Shown here: piece after piece, positions 43,021 through 49,592 of the stretch | How the letters are laid out: every line of letters starts with the position of its first letter | Numbering within the stretch: position 1 is the stretch's first letter | DNA from: a bacterium | GTDB lineage: Bacteria; Actinomycetota; Acidimicrobiia; Spongiisociales; ZC4RG35 | Assembly: GCA_028824015.1 (NCBI GenBank) | Contig: JAPPFC010000028.1 | Span: 1 to 49,592 of the forward strand | Reading direction: 5' to 3' | Length of the DNA stretch: 49,592 nt | Notes under the pieces: model-generated | What the model was told of the DNA's origin: nothing | What the model saw: the letters and a program-made list of their open reading frames with translations, nothing else | Database searches by the model: none | Translations under genes and position numbers: made by a program

Positions 43021-44069
43021 AACAGTCCCTCCAGGGCCAGGAAGTCCGCATAGAAGAGACCCAGGCCCAGCGAGACGCCGATCCCCGCCAGAATCCAGAA
43101 GCGGATCACGACGGTCGGCTCCTCCCATCCGGCCAGGCTGAAGTGGTAGTGAAAGGGAGCCATGCGGAAGACTCTCCGCCCGGTGGTCCTGAAGCTGACC
43201 ACCTGGATGATCACCGACACTCCCTCGGCGACGTACAGTCCCCCGATCACGATCAGGAGGAGCTGGGTGTTGGTGAGCACCGCCAGGGCGGCCAGGAGTC
43301 CCCCGATGGCATGGGAGCCCACGTCGCCCATGATGATTCGCGCGGGCGGAGCGTTCCACCACAAGAACCCCAACAGCGCGCCGGTCATCGCCGCCGCCAC
43401 GGTGGCCAGCGCCAGCGGATCGACGGCTTCGTAGATGTCGAGGTGCCGGACCTGCCAGAAGGCGATCAACACGTATGCGCCGAACATCCACACCGCCGCC
43501 CCTCCGGCGAGGCCATCCATCCCGTCTGTGAAGTTGGCGCAGTTGGCGGTGCCGGTCAGCATTATCAGCACCAGCACGGTGAATAGAAACCCTCCCAACT
43601 CGATCCCGAGGGGGCGGGCGAGGGAAAGCTCGGTGACCACTCCCGCCTGGCGGGCCCCCAGCACGAACAGGGCTGCCACCGCCACCTGGCCACCGAACTT
43701 GGCCGCCTTGCCCAGGCCGAGAGAGCGTCGGCGGCGGGTCTTCACCAGGTCGTCCAGAAGCCCGATGACGGCCATCCCCAGGAGCGCCCCCAGACACAGG
43801 AGACCCCCGGTGGCGATCGGCGTGACCTCGATGGTGAACCCGGGGCTGAAGTGGGGGCGAATGTGGGTGAGAAGATAGGCGACGGTGGCGGAGGCCACGA
43901 ACAGCACTCCTCCCATGGTGGGGGTTCCCCGCTTGTGACCGTGCTCGCCCTCGAGCTCTTCCTGGATGAAGTCCCCGATGTTCAGGCGGCGGAGGAGCTT
44001 GATCCCATAGAAGGTGAGGAAGACCGAGAGCAGGAACCCCGCCGACGACGCCACCAGCAAGTTGATCAT
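43017..44069 (-). CDS. mraY: Phospho-MurNAc-pentapeptide translocase
   Basis: Makes lipid I from UDP-MurNAc-pentapeptide and undecaprenyl phosphate. The 350-residue, ten-helix protein shows HKRGTPTMGG (45-54), the catalytic DD pair in LLDDLVK (104-110), NCANFTDGMDGLAGG (176-190) and the HHH-like loop near the C-terminus (PFHYHFSLAGW). The ATG overlaps the murE stop by four bases. In most genomes murF lies between murE and mraY; here it is missing. Confidence 0.96.
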   Translation of the reverse strand: MINLLVASSAGFLLSVFLTFYGIKLLRRLNIGDFIQEELEGEHGHKRGTPTMGGVLFVASATVAYLLTHIRPHFSPGFTIEVTPIATGGLLCLGALLGMAVIGLLDDLVKTRRRRSLGLGKAAKFGGQVAVAALFVLGARQAGVVTELSLARPLGIELGGFLFTVLVLIMLTGTANCANFTDGMDGLAGGAAVWMFGAYVLIAFWQVRHLDIYEAVDPLALATVAAAMTGALLGFLWWNAPPARIIMGDVGSHAIGGLLAALAVLTNTQLLLIVIGGLYVAEGVSVIIQVVSFRTTGRRVFRMAPFHYHFSLAGWEEPTVVIRFWILAGIGVSLGLGLFYADFLALEGLL

Positions 44070-45541
44070 TGCACAGCCTCCCGCGACGCTCCGCCGGCCA
44101 TCCCCAGCGCCCTTCGAGCCGCCCGGCGATCGTCGAAGGGTATGCGCTCTCCGTCGATCTCCTGGTGCTGCTCATGCCCCTTTCCGAGGATCAGGACCAC
44201 GTCCCCTGGACAGGCCCGTCCCACGGCTCTTCGGATGGCCTCCGCCCGATCCGCCTCCACCGTGAAATCCCTGCCCTCCAATCCGGCGGCGAGATCGGCG
44301 AGGATGGCGGCGGGATCCTCCGACCGGGGATTGTCCGAAGTGAGGATCACGTAGTCGGCGGATGCCACCGCCCTGGCCATCTCGATCCTCTTGCTGCGGT
44401 CCCGGTCTCCTCCCGCTCCTATCACCGCGATCACCCGACCCTCGGCCGCCGCCCGCGCCGCTCCGATCGCCGCCCTGATCGCTCCGGGGGTGTGGGCGTA
44501 GTCGACCACCACCGCCATCGGCTCCCTGGCGACCAGCTCGAAGCGGCCCGCCACGGGCGGGAGAGAGGAGATCCCCGAGGACACCTCGGAGGGTGAGAAT
44601 CCCATCCGGAGGGCTGCCGCCGCGGCCAGGAGAGCGTTCCTCCCGTTGTGGCGCCCCCCCATGGGCGCGTCCAGCATCAGGGTCGTGCCGCCCACCGAAC
44701 ACTCCATCACCACCTCCGAGAGACTCTGGCGCACCATCCGTCCCCTCACCTCCGCCCCAGGTCCGGTTCCAACCGTGGTGAGGGGGATCTCCGCCCGCTC
44801 CGCCAGCCTCCGTCCCCAGCGGTCGTCGATCCAGACCACTCCCCTTTTGGCGTATCCGGGAGTGAACAGCAGTTCCTTGCTCAGGTAGTAGTCCTCCTGG
44901 CTCCCGTGGAAGTCGAGATGGTCATGGCCCAGGTTGGTAAAGACCGCCAACTCGAAGCGGACGCAGTCCACCCGGTGCAGGGCCAGGCCGTGGGAGGACA
45001 CCTCTATCACCGCCGTCTCCACCCCCAGGCCTCGCATCGTCGCCAACTGGCGCTGCAGATCGGAGGCCTCCGGCGTGGTGAGGGGAGTCGGGAGGACCTG
45101 TTCTCCGATCCGGGATCCCAGCGTGCCGATCATGCCGGTGCGTTCTCCGGCGGCCCGGGCCACCGACTCGATCATGTGCACCACGGTGGTCTTCCCGTTG
45201 GTCCCGGTGACGCCCACCAGGCGAAGAGAACGGGACGGGTGCCCGTACACCTCGGCGGCGGCCCGCGCCAGGGCCACGCGTCCGTTTCCGACCACGATCT
45301 GGGGGGCCGTGTGATCGAGCGGCCTCTCACAGATCACCGCCGCGGCGCCGCGTGCCAGCGCCTCGGAGACATAGTCGTGACCGTCGGCGTTGGCTCCCCT
45401 CATCGCCACGAACAGATCGCCGCTGCGGACCATGCGGCTGTCGTGGCTCACTCCCCTCACAGGAGTGTCGGCTCTCCCGCGCAGACAGCCGCCCAGGCGC
45501 TCGGCCAGTCTCCCGACCGTCATCTCAGGCGCCGGGCTCAC
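44066..45541 (-). CDS. murE: UDP-MurNAc-tripeptide synthetase, meso-diaminopimelate type
   Basis: Adds the third amino acid to the muropeptide. The 491-residue ligase has VSHDSRMVRSGDLFVAMRG, the P-loop VTGTNGKTT (111-119), VVDYAHTPGAI and the specificity motif DNPR (403-406) in TSDNPRSEDP. DNPR indicates meso-diaminopimelate rather than lysine. The GTG at 45541, with GGAG seven bases upstream, overlaps ftsI by 17 bases; an ATG at 45523 is possible. Confidence 0.96.
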   Translation of the reverse strand: MSPAPEMTVGRLAERLGGCLRGRADTPVRGVSHDSRMVRSGDLFVAMRGANADGHDYVSEALARGAAAVICERPLDHTAPQIVVGNGRVALARAAAEVYGHPSRSLRLVGVTGTNGKTTVVHMIESVARAAGERTGMIGTLGSRIGEQVLPTPLTTPEASDLQRQLATMRGLGVETAVIEVSSHGLALHRVDCVRFELAVFTNLGHDHLDFHGSQEDYYLSKELLFTPGYAKRGVVWIDDRWGRRLAERAEIPLTTVGTGPGAEVRGRMVRQSLSEVVMECSVGGTTLMLDAPMGGRHNGRNALLAAAAALRMGFSPSEVSSGISSLPPVAGRFELVAREPMAVVVDYAHTPGAIRAAIGAARAAAEGRVIAVIGAGGDRDRSKRIEMARAVASADYVILTSDNPRSEDPAAILADLAAGLEGRDFTVEADRAEAIRRAVGRACPGDVVLILGKGHEQHQEIDGERIPFDDRRAARRALGMAGGASREAVQ

Positions 45542-47276
45542 TGGGTATCTCCCCCAGTCGCCGCAATGCGACTTCCATGATCTCTGAGAACACCGGAGCG
45601 GCCGCCGAACCGCCGGTACGGAACTCGGGGCGGGTCGGACCGTCGATCACCACCATCACCACCACTTCGGGGTCCTCGATCGGCGCCATCCCCACGAAGG
45701 AGGCGATGTTCAACTCCTCTTCGTAACCGTCGAACCCGAGCTTGGAGGAGGTGCCGGTCTTGCCTCCCACTTCGAACCCCGGGACCGCGGCGGCCTGACC
45801 GGTTCCCTTGCTGACGGTGTCAGCCAGCAGCAACCGCATGATCCGGGCCGTATCGGCGTCGATAACCCGCCGCCGGTCGAATTCTGCCACCTGCCGGCTT
45901 CCGTCCTCGGTCACCAGGGCCTTCACCAGGTGCGGTTGTATCCAGACTCCATCATTGGCGACCGCCCCGAACGCCGCCGCCATCTGGATCGGAGTCACCG
46001 CCACCGAATACCCGATGGCGGCGGAGGCCAGACATGTGCTGCAGGAAGGATCGAGATTGATGAGACCCTTCGCTTCGCCCGAGAAGTCGATGCCGGTGGG
46101 ACTGCCCAGACCGAACTCCTCTATGTATCCGGCCAGGACTCCCCTCGACAGTCGCTCCTGCACCATGATGGTTCCCACGTTCGAGGAATGCACGAAGATG
46201 TCGGCCACGGTCATGTCCGCGGGGTCGTGGAGAATGAAATTCCGGTAGCACCCGTAGATGTCATCTTCGGGGTCCTCACAGGCGTCGGGGAAGATCTCGA
46301 TCTGGTATGGGACCTGGGGGATCAGATCGGAGGCCCTCCAGGTCCCCGTATCCAGTGCGGCCGCGATGGTGACCGTCTTCTGGATGGAGCCGGGCTCGTA
46401 CAGGCCGCGGATCGCGAAGTTCGAGAATCCCGAGCCGTCCTCGGAGGCCCGCCTCTCGGGATCGAATGCCGGCACGCCCCCCAAAGCCAGCACCTCCCCC
46501 GTCTTGGCCTCCAGGGCAACCGCCCAGCACTGCTCCGCACCGGTGCGGGCCACGCCGTCCCTGCACGCCTCCATCAGGCTGTATTGCAGCAGGAGGTCCA
46601 GGGTGGTGACGAGGTCCAGGCCCGGGACGGCCTCGGTTATCTCGCTCTGCCCGGTGGGGATCTGGCGGCCCTTCACATCCTGTTCCATCACCGCCCGGCC
46701 CGGCTGTCCTCCCAGTTCCTCCTCGTACCGGTACTCCAGCCCCTCGATCCCCACCCCGTCTATGTTCACCATTCCCAGCACCTGGGAGGCGACCGACGAG
46801 GGGTAGATGCGTTTGGACTCGGGCTCGCTGTACACACCCGCATACCCCAGGTTGAGGATCTCTTCCACAACGTCTACCTCCAGCTGCCGCTTGATGTAGA
46901 CGAAGTCCTTGCCGGACCGGAGTTCGGCGACCAGCCGGTCGATGTCGGCTCCCACCCTTGCTCCCACCTGTTGGGCTATCAGCACCGGGTCCTCGATCTC
47001 CGAAGGTATCGCGAACAGGCTGGCGCCCAGCACTGTGAGGGCCAGAGCCTCCCCGTTCCGGTCGAAGATCTCCCCCCGCTCGGGCAGCACCTCCCGGATG
47101 GAGAGACGCTGCCTCAACCCGCGCTCCGCGTATCCGTCATCCTCCACTACCTGGACGGTGTACATCTTGAACGCCAGCGCCAGCCAAGCCAGGACCAGCA
47201 CGCTTCCCACCAGAGCCAGTCGCTTGGCGACCGCTCGGGGACCGGGTGCGGGAGGGGGTCCATTTTCCACCATCAA
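45525..47276 (-). CDS. ftsI: Septal transpeptidase FtsI (class B PBP, PBP3)
   Basis: A 583-residue transpeptidase: transmembrane helix (about 23-43), the PBP dimerisation domain beginning EVLPERGEIFDRNG, and the transpeptidase domain. Active-site motifs are SIQK (Ser297, Lys300; usually STFK), SSN (364-366) and KTG (506-508). Six cysteines lie in the extracytoplasmic part: CRDGVARTGAEQC, CEDPEDDIYGC and CSTC. This is unusual for an FtsI and may mean disulfides. Its start overlaps ftsL by four bases. Confidence 0.95.
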   Translation of the reverse strand: MMVENGPPPAPGPRAVAKRLALVGSVLVLAWLALAFKMYTVQVVEDDGYAERGLRQRLSIREVLPERGEIFDRNGEALALTVLGASLFAIPSEIEDPVLIAQQVGARVGADIDRLVAELRSGKDFVYIKRQLEVDVVEEILNLGYAGVYSEPESKRIYPSSVASQVLGMVNIDGVGIEGLEYRYEEELGGQPGRAVMEQDVKGRQIPTGQSEITEAVPGLDLVTTLDLLLQYSLMEACRDGVARTGAEQCWAVALEAKTGEVLALGGVPAFDPERRASEDGSGFSNFAIRGLYEPGSIQKTVTIAAALDTGTWRASDLIPQVPYQIEIFPDACEDPEDDIYGCYRNFILHDPADMTVADIFVHSSNVGTIMVQERLSRGVLAGYIEEFGLGSPTGIDFSGEAKGLINLDPSCSTCLASAAIGYSVAVTPIQMAAAFGAVANDGVWIQPHLVKALVTEDGSRQVAEFDRRRVIDADTARIMRLLLADTVSKGTGQAAAVPGFEVGGKTGTSSKLGFDGYEEELNIASFVGMAPIEDPEVVVMVVIDGPTRPEFRTGGSAAAPVFSEIMEVALRRLGEIPSEPGA

Positions 47277-47662
47277 CCGGGCGGGTCGAAACCCGGTTCC
47301 CTGGGAGCCACCCCCGGCACCTGGATGTGAACCACTTCATCGGGATAGAAGAGCCCCAGGGGCTCGGCCAGCGAAGCCATCCGGTCGGGATTCTCCAATC
47401 GGGCGACCTCCAGTCTGAGCAGCCGGTTCCTGATGGTCTCCTGTTCAATCCTGGTCTGCAGATCGGCCAGTTGGAAGGCCCCCTCGTCCAGCAGCGTGCG
47501 GCTCCATACCATCCCCAGGAACGTGAACACCACCAACAGCACGAAGGCCAACAACATCAGGACCGAGGGGCCGCGGGTGCTGGTGGTCGTTCCGGTGGAG
47601 ATCAGCCTGAGCGGGGAAGCGCGACCGGAAGCGGGAGCCGGAGTGGTGGGGTGGGTGGTCAT
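47273..47662 (-). CDS. ftsL: Cell division protein FtsL
   Basis: A 129-residue bitopic protein: a Thr/Pro-rich cytoplasmic tail, one transmembrane helix (about 35-55, VLMLLAFVLLVVFTFLGMV) and a heptad-rich helix (LADLQTRIEQETIRNRLLRLEVARLENPDR, only partly quoted) that would pair with FtsB. Position between rsmH and ftsI plus this layout make the call, as FtsL is poorly conserved. The ATG at 47662 overlaps the rsmH stop by four bases; the frame is open further but that part overlies rsmH. Confidence 0.85.
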   Translation of the reverse strand: MTTHPTTPAPASGRASPLRLISTGTTTSTRGPSVLMLLAFVLLVVFTFLGMVWSRTLLDEGAFQLADLQTRIEQETIRNRLLRLEVARLENPDRMASLAEPLGLFYPDEVVHIQVPGVAPREPGFDPPG

Positions 47663-48576
47663 GCGGCCAACTTCTCCACGGCGCGCAGCCGCGCGGACCG
47701 CGCCCGACGGTTGAGTTCGACCTCCGCCGGGCCGGGTCGGGCCGCCCCCCTCAACAGGGGCCGCAGTTCCGCGGTGAGCCCGCATCCGCACACCGGAAGG
47801 CCGGGAAGGCAGACACAGTCCCTGACGCCCCGGGCGAAGCGCTGTTTGACCAGACGGTCCTCCAGGGAGTGATAGGAGATGGCAACGCAGCGCCCACCTT
47901 CCTCCAGCCGCCCAAGGGCCGCCTCGAGCCCGGTTCTCACCGCTGCCAACTCGTCGTTGACCGCTATGCGGATCGCCTGGAAGGTACGCCGGGCCGGATG
48001 ACCCCTGCGACGCAGCGCGGCCGGGACGGCCTCCGCTACCACCTCGGCCAGGGCCAGGGTGTCCGCCAATGGACGGCTCGCAACGATTGCCCGGGCGATG
48101 CGACGGGAAGAGGGCTCCTCGCCGTACTCGAAGATGACGCGGCTGAGCCTCTGGTAGTCCCAGACATTGACCACCTGGTCCGCCGTCAAACCCGAGCGGG
48201 GATCCATTCTCATATCGAGCGGACCGTTCCGGTGGTAGGAGAAACCTCTCCCGGGTTGATCCAGTTGGTCCGAGGAGAGCCCGAAATCGAACAAGACGCC
48301 TGCCAGGCTCTCCACCCCGGCTGCCGACATCAGGCTGTCGAGGTCCGCGAAGTTGCCCAGAATGAACTCAATCCCCAGGGCGGCGGCTCTCTCTCCAACT
48401 GCCGGATCCCGGTCAATTCCCATGATTCTTACGTGAGGAGCGATCACCTGCCGCAAACGCAGACTGTGACCACCCCCGCCAAAAGTGGCATCCACCAGCG
48501 TTCCTTCCTGGATGGGCTCGAACAGTTCGCACACAAGGTCGGCCATGACCGGCTCGTGCCTGGAACCATGGCTCAT
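47659..48576 (-). CDS. rsmH: 16S rRNA (cytosine-1402 N4) methyltransferase
   Basis: Methylates N4 of C1402 in the ribosomal P site. The 305-residue enzyme has HEPVMADLVCELF, the SAM motif LVDATFGGGGHS and LFDFGLSSDQLDQPGRGFSY, and RHPARRTFQAIRIAVNDEL-like sequence later. The ATG at 48576 lies inside one arm of a 15-base inverted repeat that would hide it in a long mRNA hairpin. A G-rich stretch just upstream could act as its ribosome-binding site. Confidence 0.96.
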   Translation of the reverse strand: MSHGSRHEPVMADLVCELFEPIQEGTLVDATFGGGGHSLRLRQVIAPHVRIMGIDRDPAVGERAAALGIEFILGNFADLDSLMSAAGVESLAGVLFDFGLSSDQLDQPGRGFSYHRNGPLDMRMDPRSGLTADQVVNVWDYQRLSRVIFEYGEEPSSRRIARAIVASRPLADTLALAEVVAEAVPAALRRRGHPARRTFQAIRIAVNDELAAVRTGLEAALGRLEEGGRCVAISYHSLEDRLVKQRFARGVRDCVCLPGLPVCGCGLTAELRPLLRGAARPGPAEVELNRRARSARLRAVEKLAA

Positions 48577-48658
48577 AGCCGGCCCCCCGAAGATCGGCGC
48601 CTAATGGAAGCGGGCGGATTGGGGCCTTCTATAGCTCCAGGGAGCCGGCTATGAGCCA
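48569..48658 (-). promoter_or_regulatory. Inverted repeat that can sequester the rsmH start codon
   Basis: TGGCTCATAGCCGGC (48569-48583) and its exact complement GCCGGCTATGAGCCA (48644-48658) are separated by 60 bases. In the mRNA the downstream arm contains the rsmH ATG (in GGCTATGAGCC). Each arm is also a small hairpin (GGCT-ATG-AGCC) that would expose the ATG in its loop, so two states are possible. Confidence 0.75.
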
Positions 48659-48696
48659 CAGTCGTCGGATCGTCTGTCATTCCGGGTCGGAAGCAT

Positions 48697-49122
48697 TCAC
48701 CTCTCTTCCTGGCCTGGGGATGAGCTGTCGGCTTCTTCCACATGGCTTCTGAAGGCCGAGGCGCTCCAAATCTCTATCTCGTCGTCCACTCCCACCACTA
48801 CCACTTCTTCCCCGCACTCGATGCCGGCGTGGGTCCGGAGTTCGGGGGTAACCATGAGACGCCCCTGTCCATCCATGGACTGTTGGCTGGCGGCGCCGAA
48901 GAACATCAAGCGCCGAAACCTCCGGCCGGCGGCGGTCTCCCGGCTGTAGCTGGACCGGACCTCGGTCGCGCGCTGATTCCAGCCTTCCTGGGAGTAGATC
49001 AGGAGATTCCCGTCCTGGCCCTTGGTTACCACACACGATGGAGCCAACTCGCCCCGGAATGGCTTGGGCAACACCAGTCGACCCTTGTCGTCGACTGTGC
49101 GTGTGGTGGTTCCTAGGAACAT
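48697..49122 (-). CDS. mraZ: Transcriptional regulator MraZ
   Basis: A 141-residue protein with two AbrB-like DNA-binding repeats, each with the DxxGR motif: DDKGRLVLPKPFR at the N-terminus and DGQGRLMVTPELR in the middle. MraZ binds repeats upstream of its own gene and regulates the division cluster. The ATG at 49122 gives the family N-terminus (MFLGTTTRTVDDKG) and has a GAGG site. The tail (about 125-141) is acidic and variable. Confidence 0.95.
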   Translation of the reverse strand: MFLGTTTRTVDDKGRLVLPKPFRGELAPSCVVTKGQDGNLLIYSQEGWNQRATEVRSSYSRETAAGRRFRRLMFFGAASQQSMDGQGRLMVTPELRTHAGIECGEEVVVVGVDDEIEIWSASAFRSHVEEADSSSPGQEER

Positions 49123-49183
49123 CGGCGCCTCGTGGAAGGTGTTCGGTCAATTGGTCTGGGTATATGTTAGAAGGTTTTTCCAT

Positions 49184-49212
49184 TCTATACCAATTATCTC
49201 TATTTATAGCAA
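49184..49212 (-). promoter_or_regulatory. Promoter of the mraZ division operon
   Basis: On the minus strand TTGCTA (49207-49212) and TATAGA (49184-49189) are 17 bases apart, which gives a transcription start about 55 bases before the mraZ ATG. The sequence is AT-rich in an otherwise GC-rich window. No other strong promoter is seen upstream of mraZ. Confidence 0.7.
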
Positions 49213-49234
49213 CTTTTCTCCCACTCTACTCCAC
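49210..49234 (-). promoter_or_regulatory. Likely MraZ-binding direct repeats
   Basis: On the minus strand GTGGA (49230-49234) and GTGGG (49220-49224) are exactly 10 bases apart, and a weaker AGTTG (49210-49214) follows at the same step. They lie just upstream of, and touch, the -35 box. MraZ operators in other bacteria are helically phased GTGGG-like repeats at this place. Confidence 0.55.
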
Positions 49235-49592
49235 ATCTCCTCCCGGAGCGTGCTTTCCTGCCTCCCCCCGGCGCCCAGGTCCTCCCGCCCGGCCCACCAG
49301 GCTCGCCAAAACCGGGGTCAATCGGGCCCACCCGCCCACATCACAAAACCGCGAAAACCAACCACTATCCCGCGAAAACGATGCGGCTCCTCCCCTGCCT
49401 TGGGTGCCCTCCCCCAACACCTTATCAGTCTATAACATACCAGGTCAGAGCAGTTTTTGTTATTGTCAGTACCCTTTTTAGTATCAGGGTGCCCCCCGGT
49501 TCTTTCTGCTTGAATGAAGTGGCAGGTTAAGCGGCGCGTCTACAAATCGAACGATAACCCGGGCCCCTCCCGGTGGGTACCGTGTTCCTGTT
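49235..49592. other. Intergenic region upstream of the mraZ operon
   Basis: No credible gene is seen in these 358 bases up to the window edge. The first half is GC- and C-rich. It holds a direct repeat CCGCGAAAAC (49349-49358 and 49370-49379) spaced 21 bases apart, that is two helical turns, which could be a protein-binding site. The region near 49430-49485 is AT-rich. I found no RNase P, tmRNA or tRNA signature. Confidence 0.4.
49457..49484 (+). promoter_or_regulatory. Possible rightward promoter
   Basis: TTGTTA (49457-49462) and TAGTAT (49479-49484) are 16 bases apart in an AT-rich patch. It would serve a gene beyond the right edge. No gene is visible to confirm it. Confidence 0.3.

Noticed and set aside
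49235..49592. Possible RNase P or other structural RNA upstream of mraZ
   Set aside because: None of the conserved RNase P or tmRNA sequence blocks is present on either strand.
1..49592. CRISPR arrays, insertion-sequence ends or prophage genes
   Set aside because: No regularly spaced repeats, transposase, integrase or phage structural genes were seen.

Overview
The window is high-GC bacterial chromosome, almost all on the minus strand, with many 1- to 8-base gene overlaps. The division and peptidoglycan order mraZ-rsmH-ftsL-ftsI-murE-mraY-murD-ftsW-murG-murC-murB-ftsQ-ftsZ-pgeF-yggS-sepF-yggT-divIVA, a meso-diaminopimelate-type MurE, SepF plus a Wag31-like DivIVA, and a DUF222/13E12-type HNH protein point to an Actinomycetota member. 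An Acidimicrobiia-like lineage is my guess; no rRNA is present to prove it.

Layout, left to right. 1-3278: the end of an HNH endonuclease gene cut by the window edge, a 380-base gap, and a secreted beta-propeller lipoprotein. 3279-13146: a tryptophan operon (minus strand, order trpE, ygfZ, module, trpC, trpF, trpB, trpA). Between ygfZ and trpC sits a catabolic-looking module: 2-oxoacid dehydrogenase E1 alpha and beta, a free-standing lipoyl domain, an SDR dehydrogenase and a hydroxypyruvate-isomerase-like enzyme. trpG and trpD are not in the window. 13198-18406: ccdA, a methyltransferase plus YczE-type membrane protein pair joined by a 32-base tandem duplication, a MATE exporter, nth, a PaaI-like thioesterase and a small membrane protein. 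18457-21408: a double-length ThyX-like protein, a small unknown protein and an MscS channel. 21553-22658: a small accessory patch (DUF3024 protein, VapBC-type toxin-antitoxin pair with its promoter and operator). 22756-29197: dnaE, a zinc-finger rhomboid, an RluA-type pseudouridine synthase, lspA, a DksA/TraR zinc-finger protein and a DUF167 protein. 29291-32482: ileS on the plus strand. 32485-49234: the division cluster, read leftwards from an mraZ promoter near 49200.

The most interesting signals are: (1) the E1/lipoyl/SDR/isomerase module embedded in the trp operon with no E2 or E3, next to ygfZ, whose family supports Fe-S and possibly lipoate enzymes; (2) a 15-base perfect inverted repeat between mraZ and rsmH that buries the rsmH start codon; (3) a tandem ThyX-like protein whose two motif copies have decayed in complementary ways; (4) the absence of murF between murE and mraY; (5) the 32-base duplication that created an 11-codon mini-ORF with start-stop overlaps on both sides. 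I saw no rRNA, tRNA, CRISPR array or insertion sequence.
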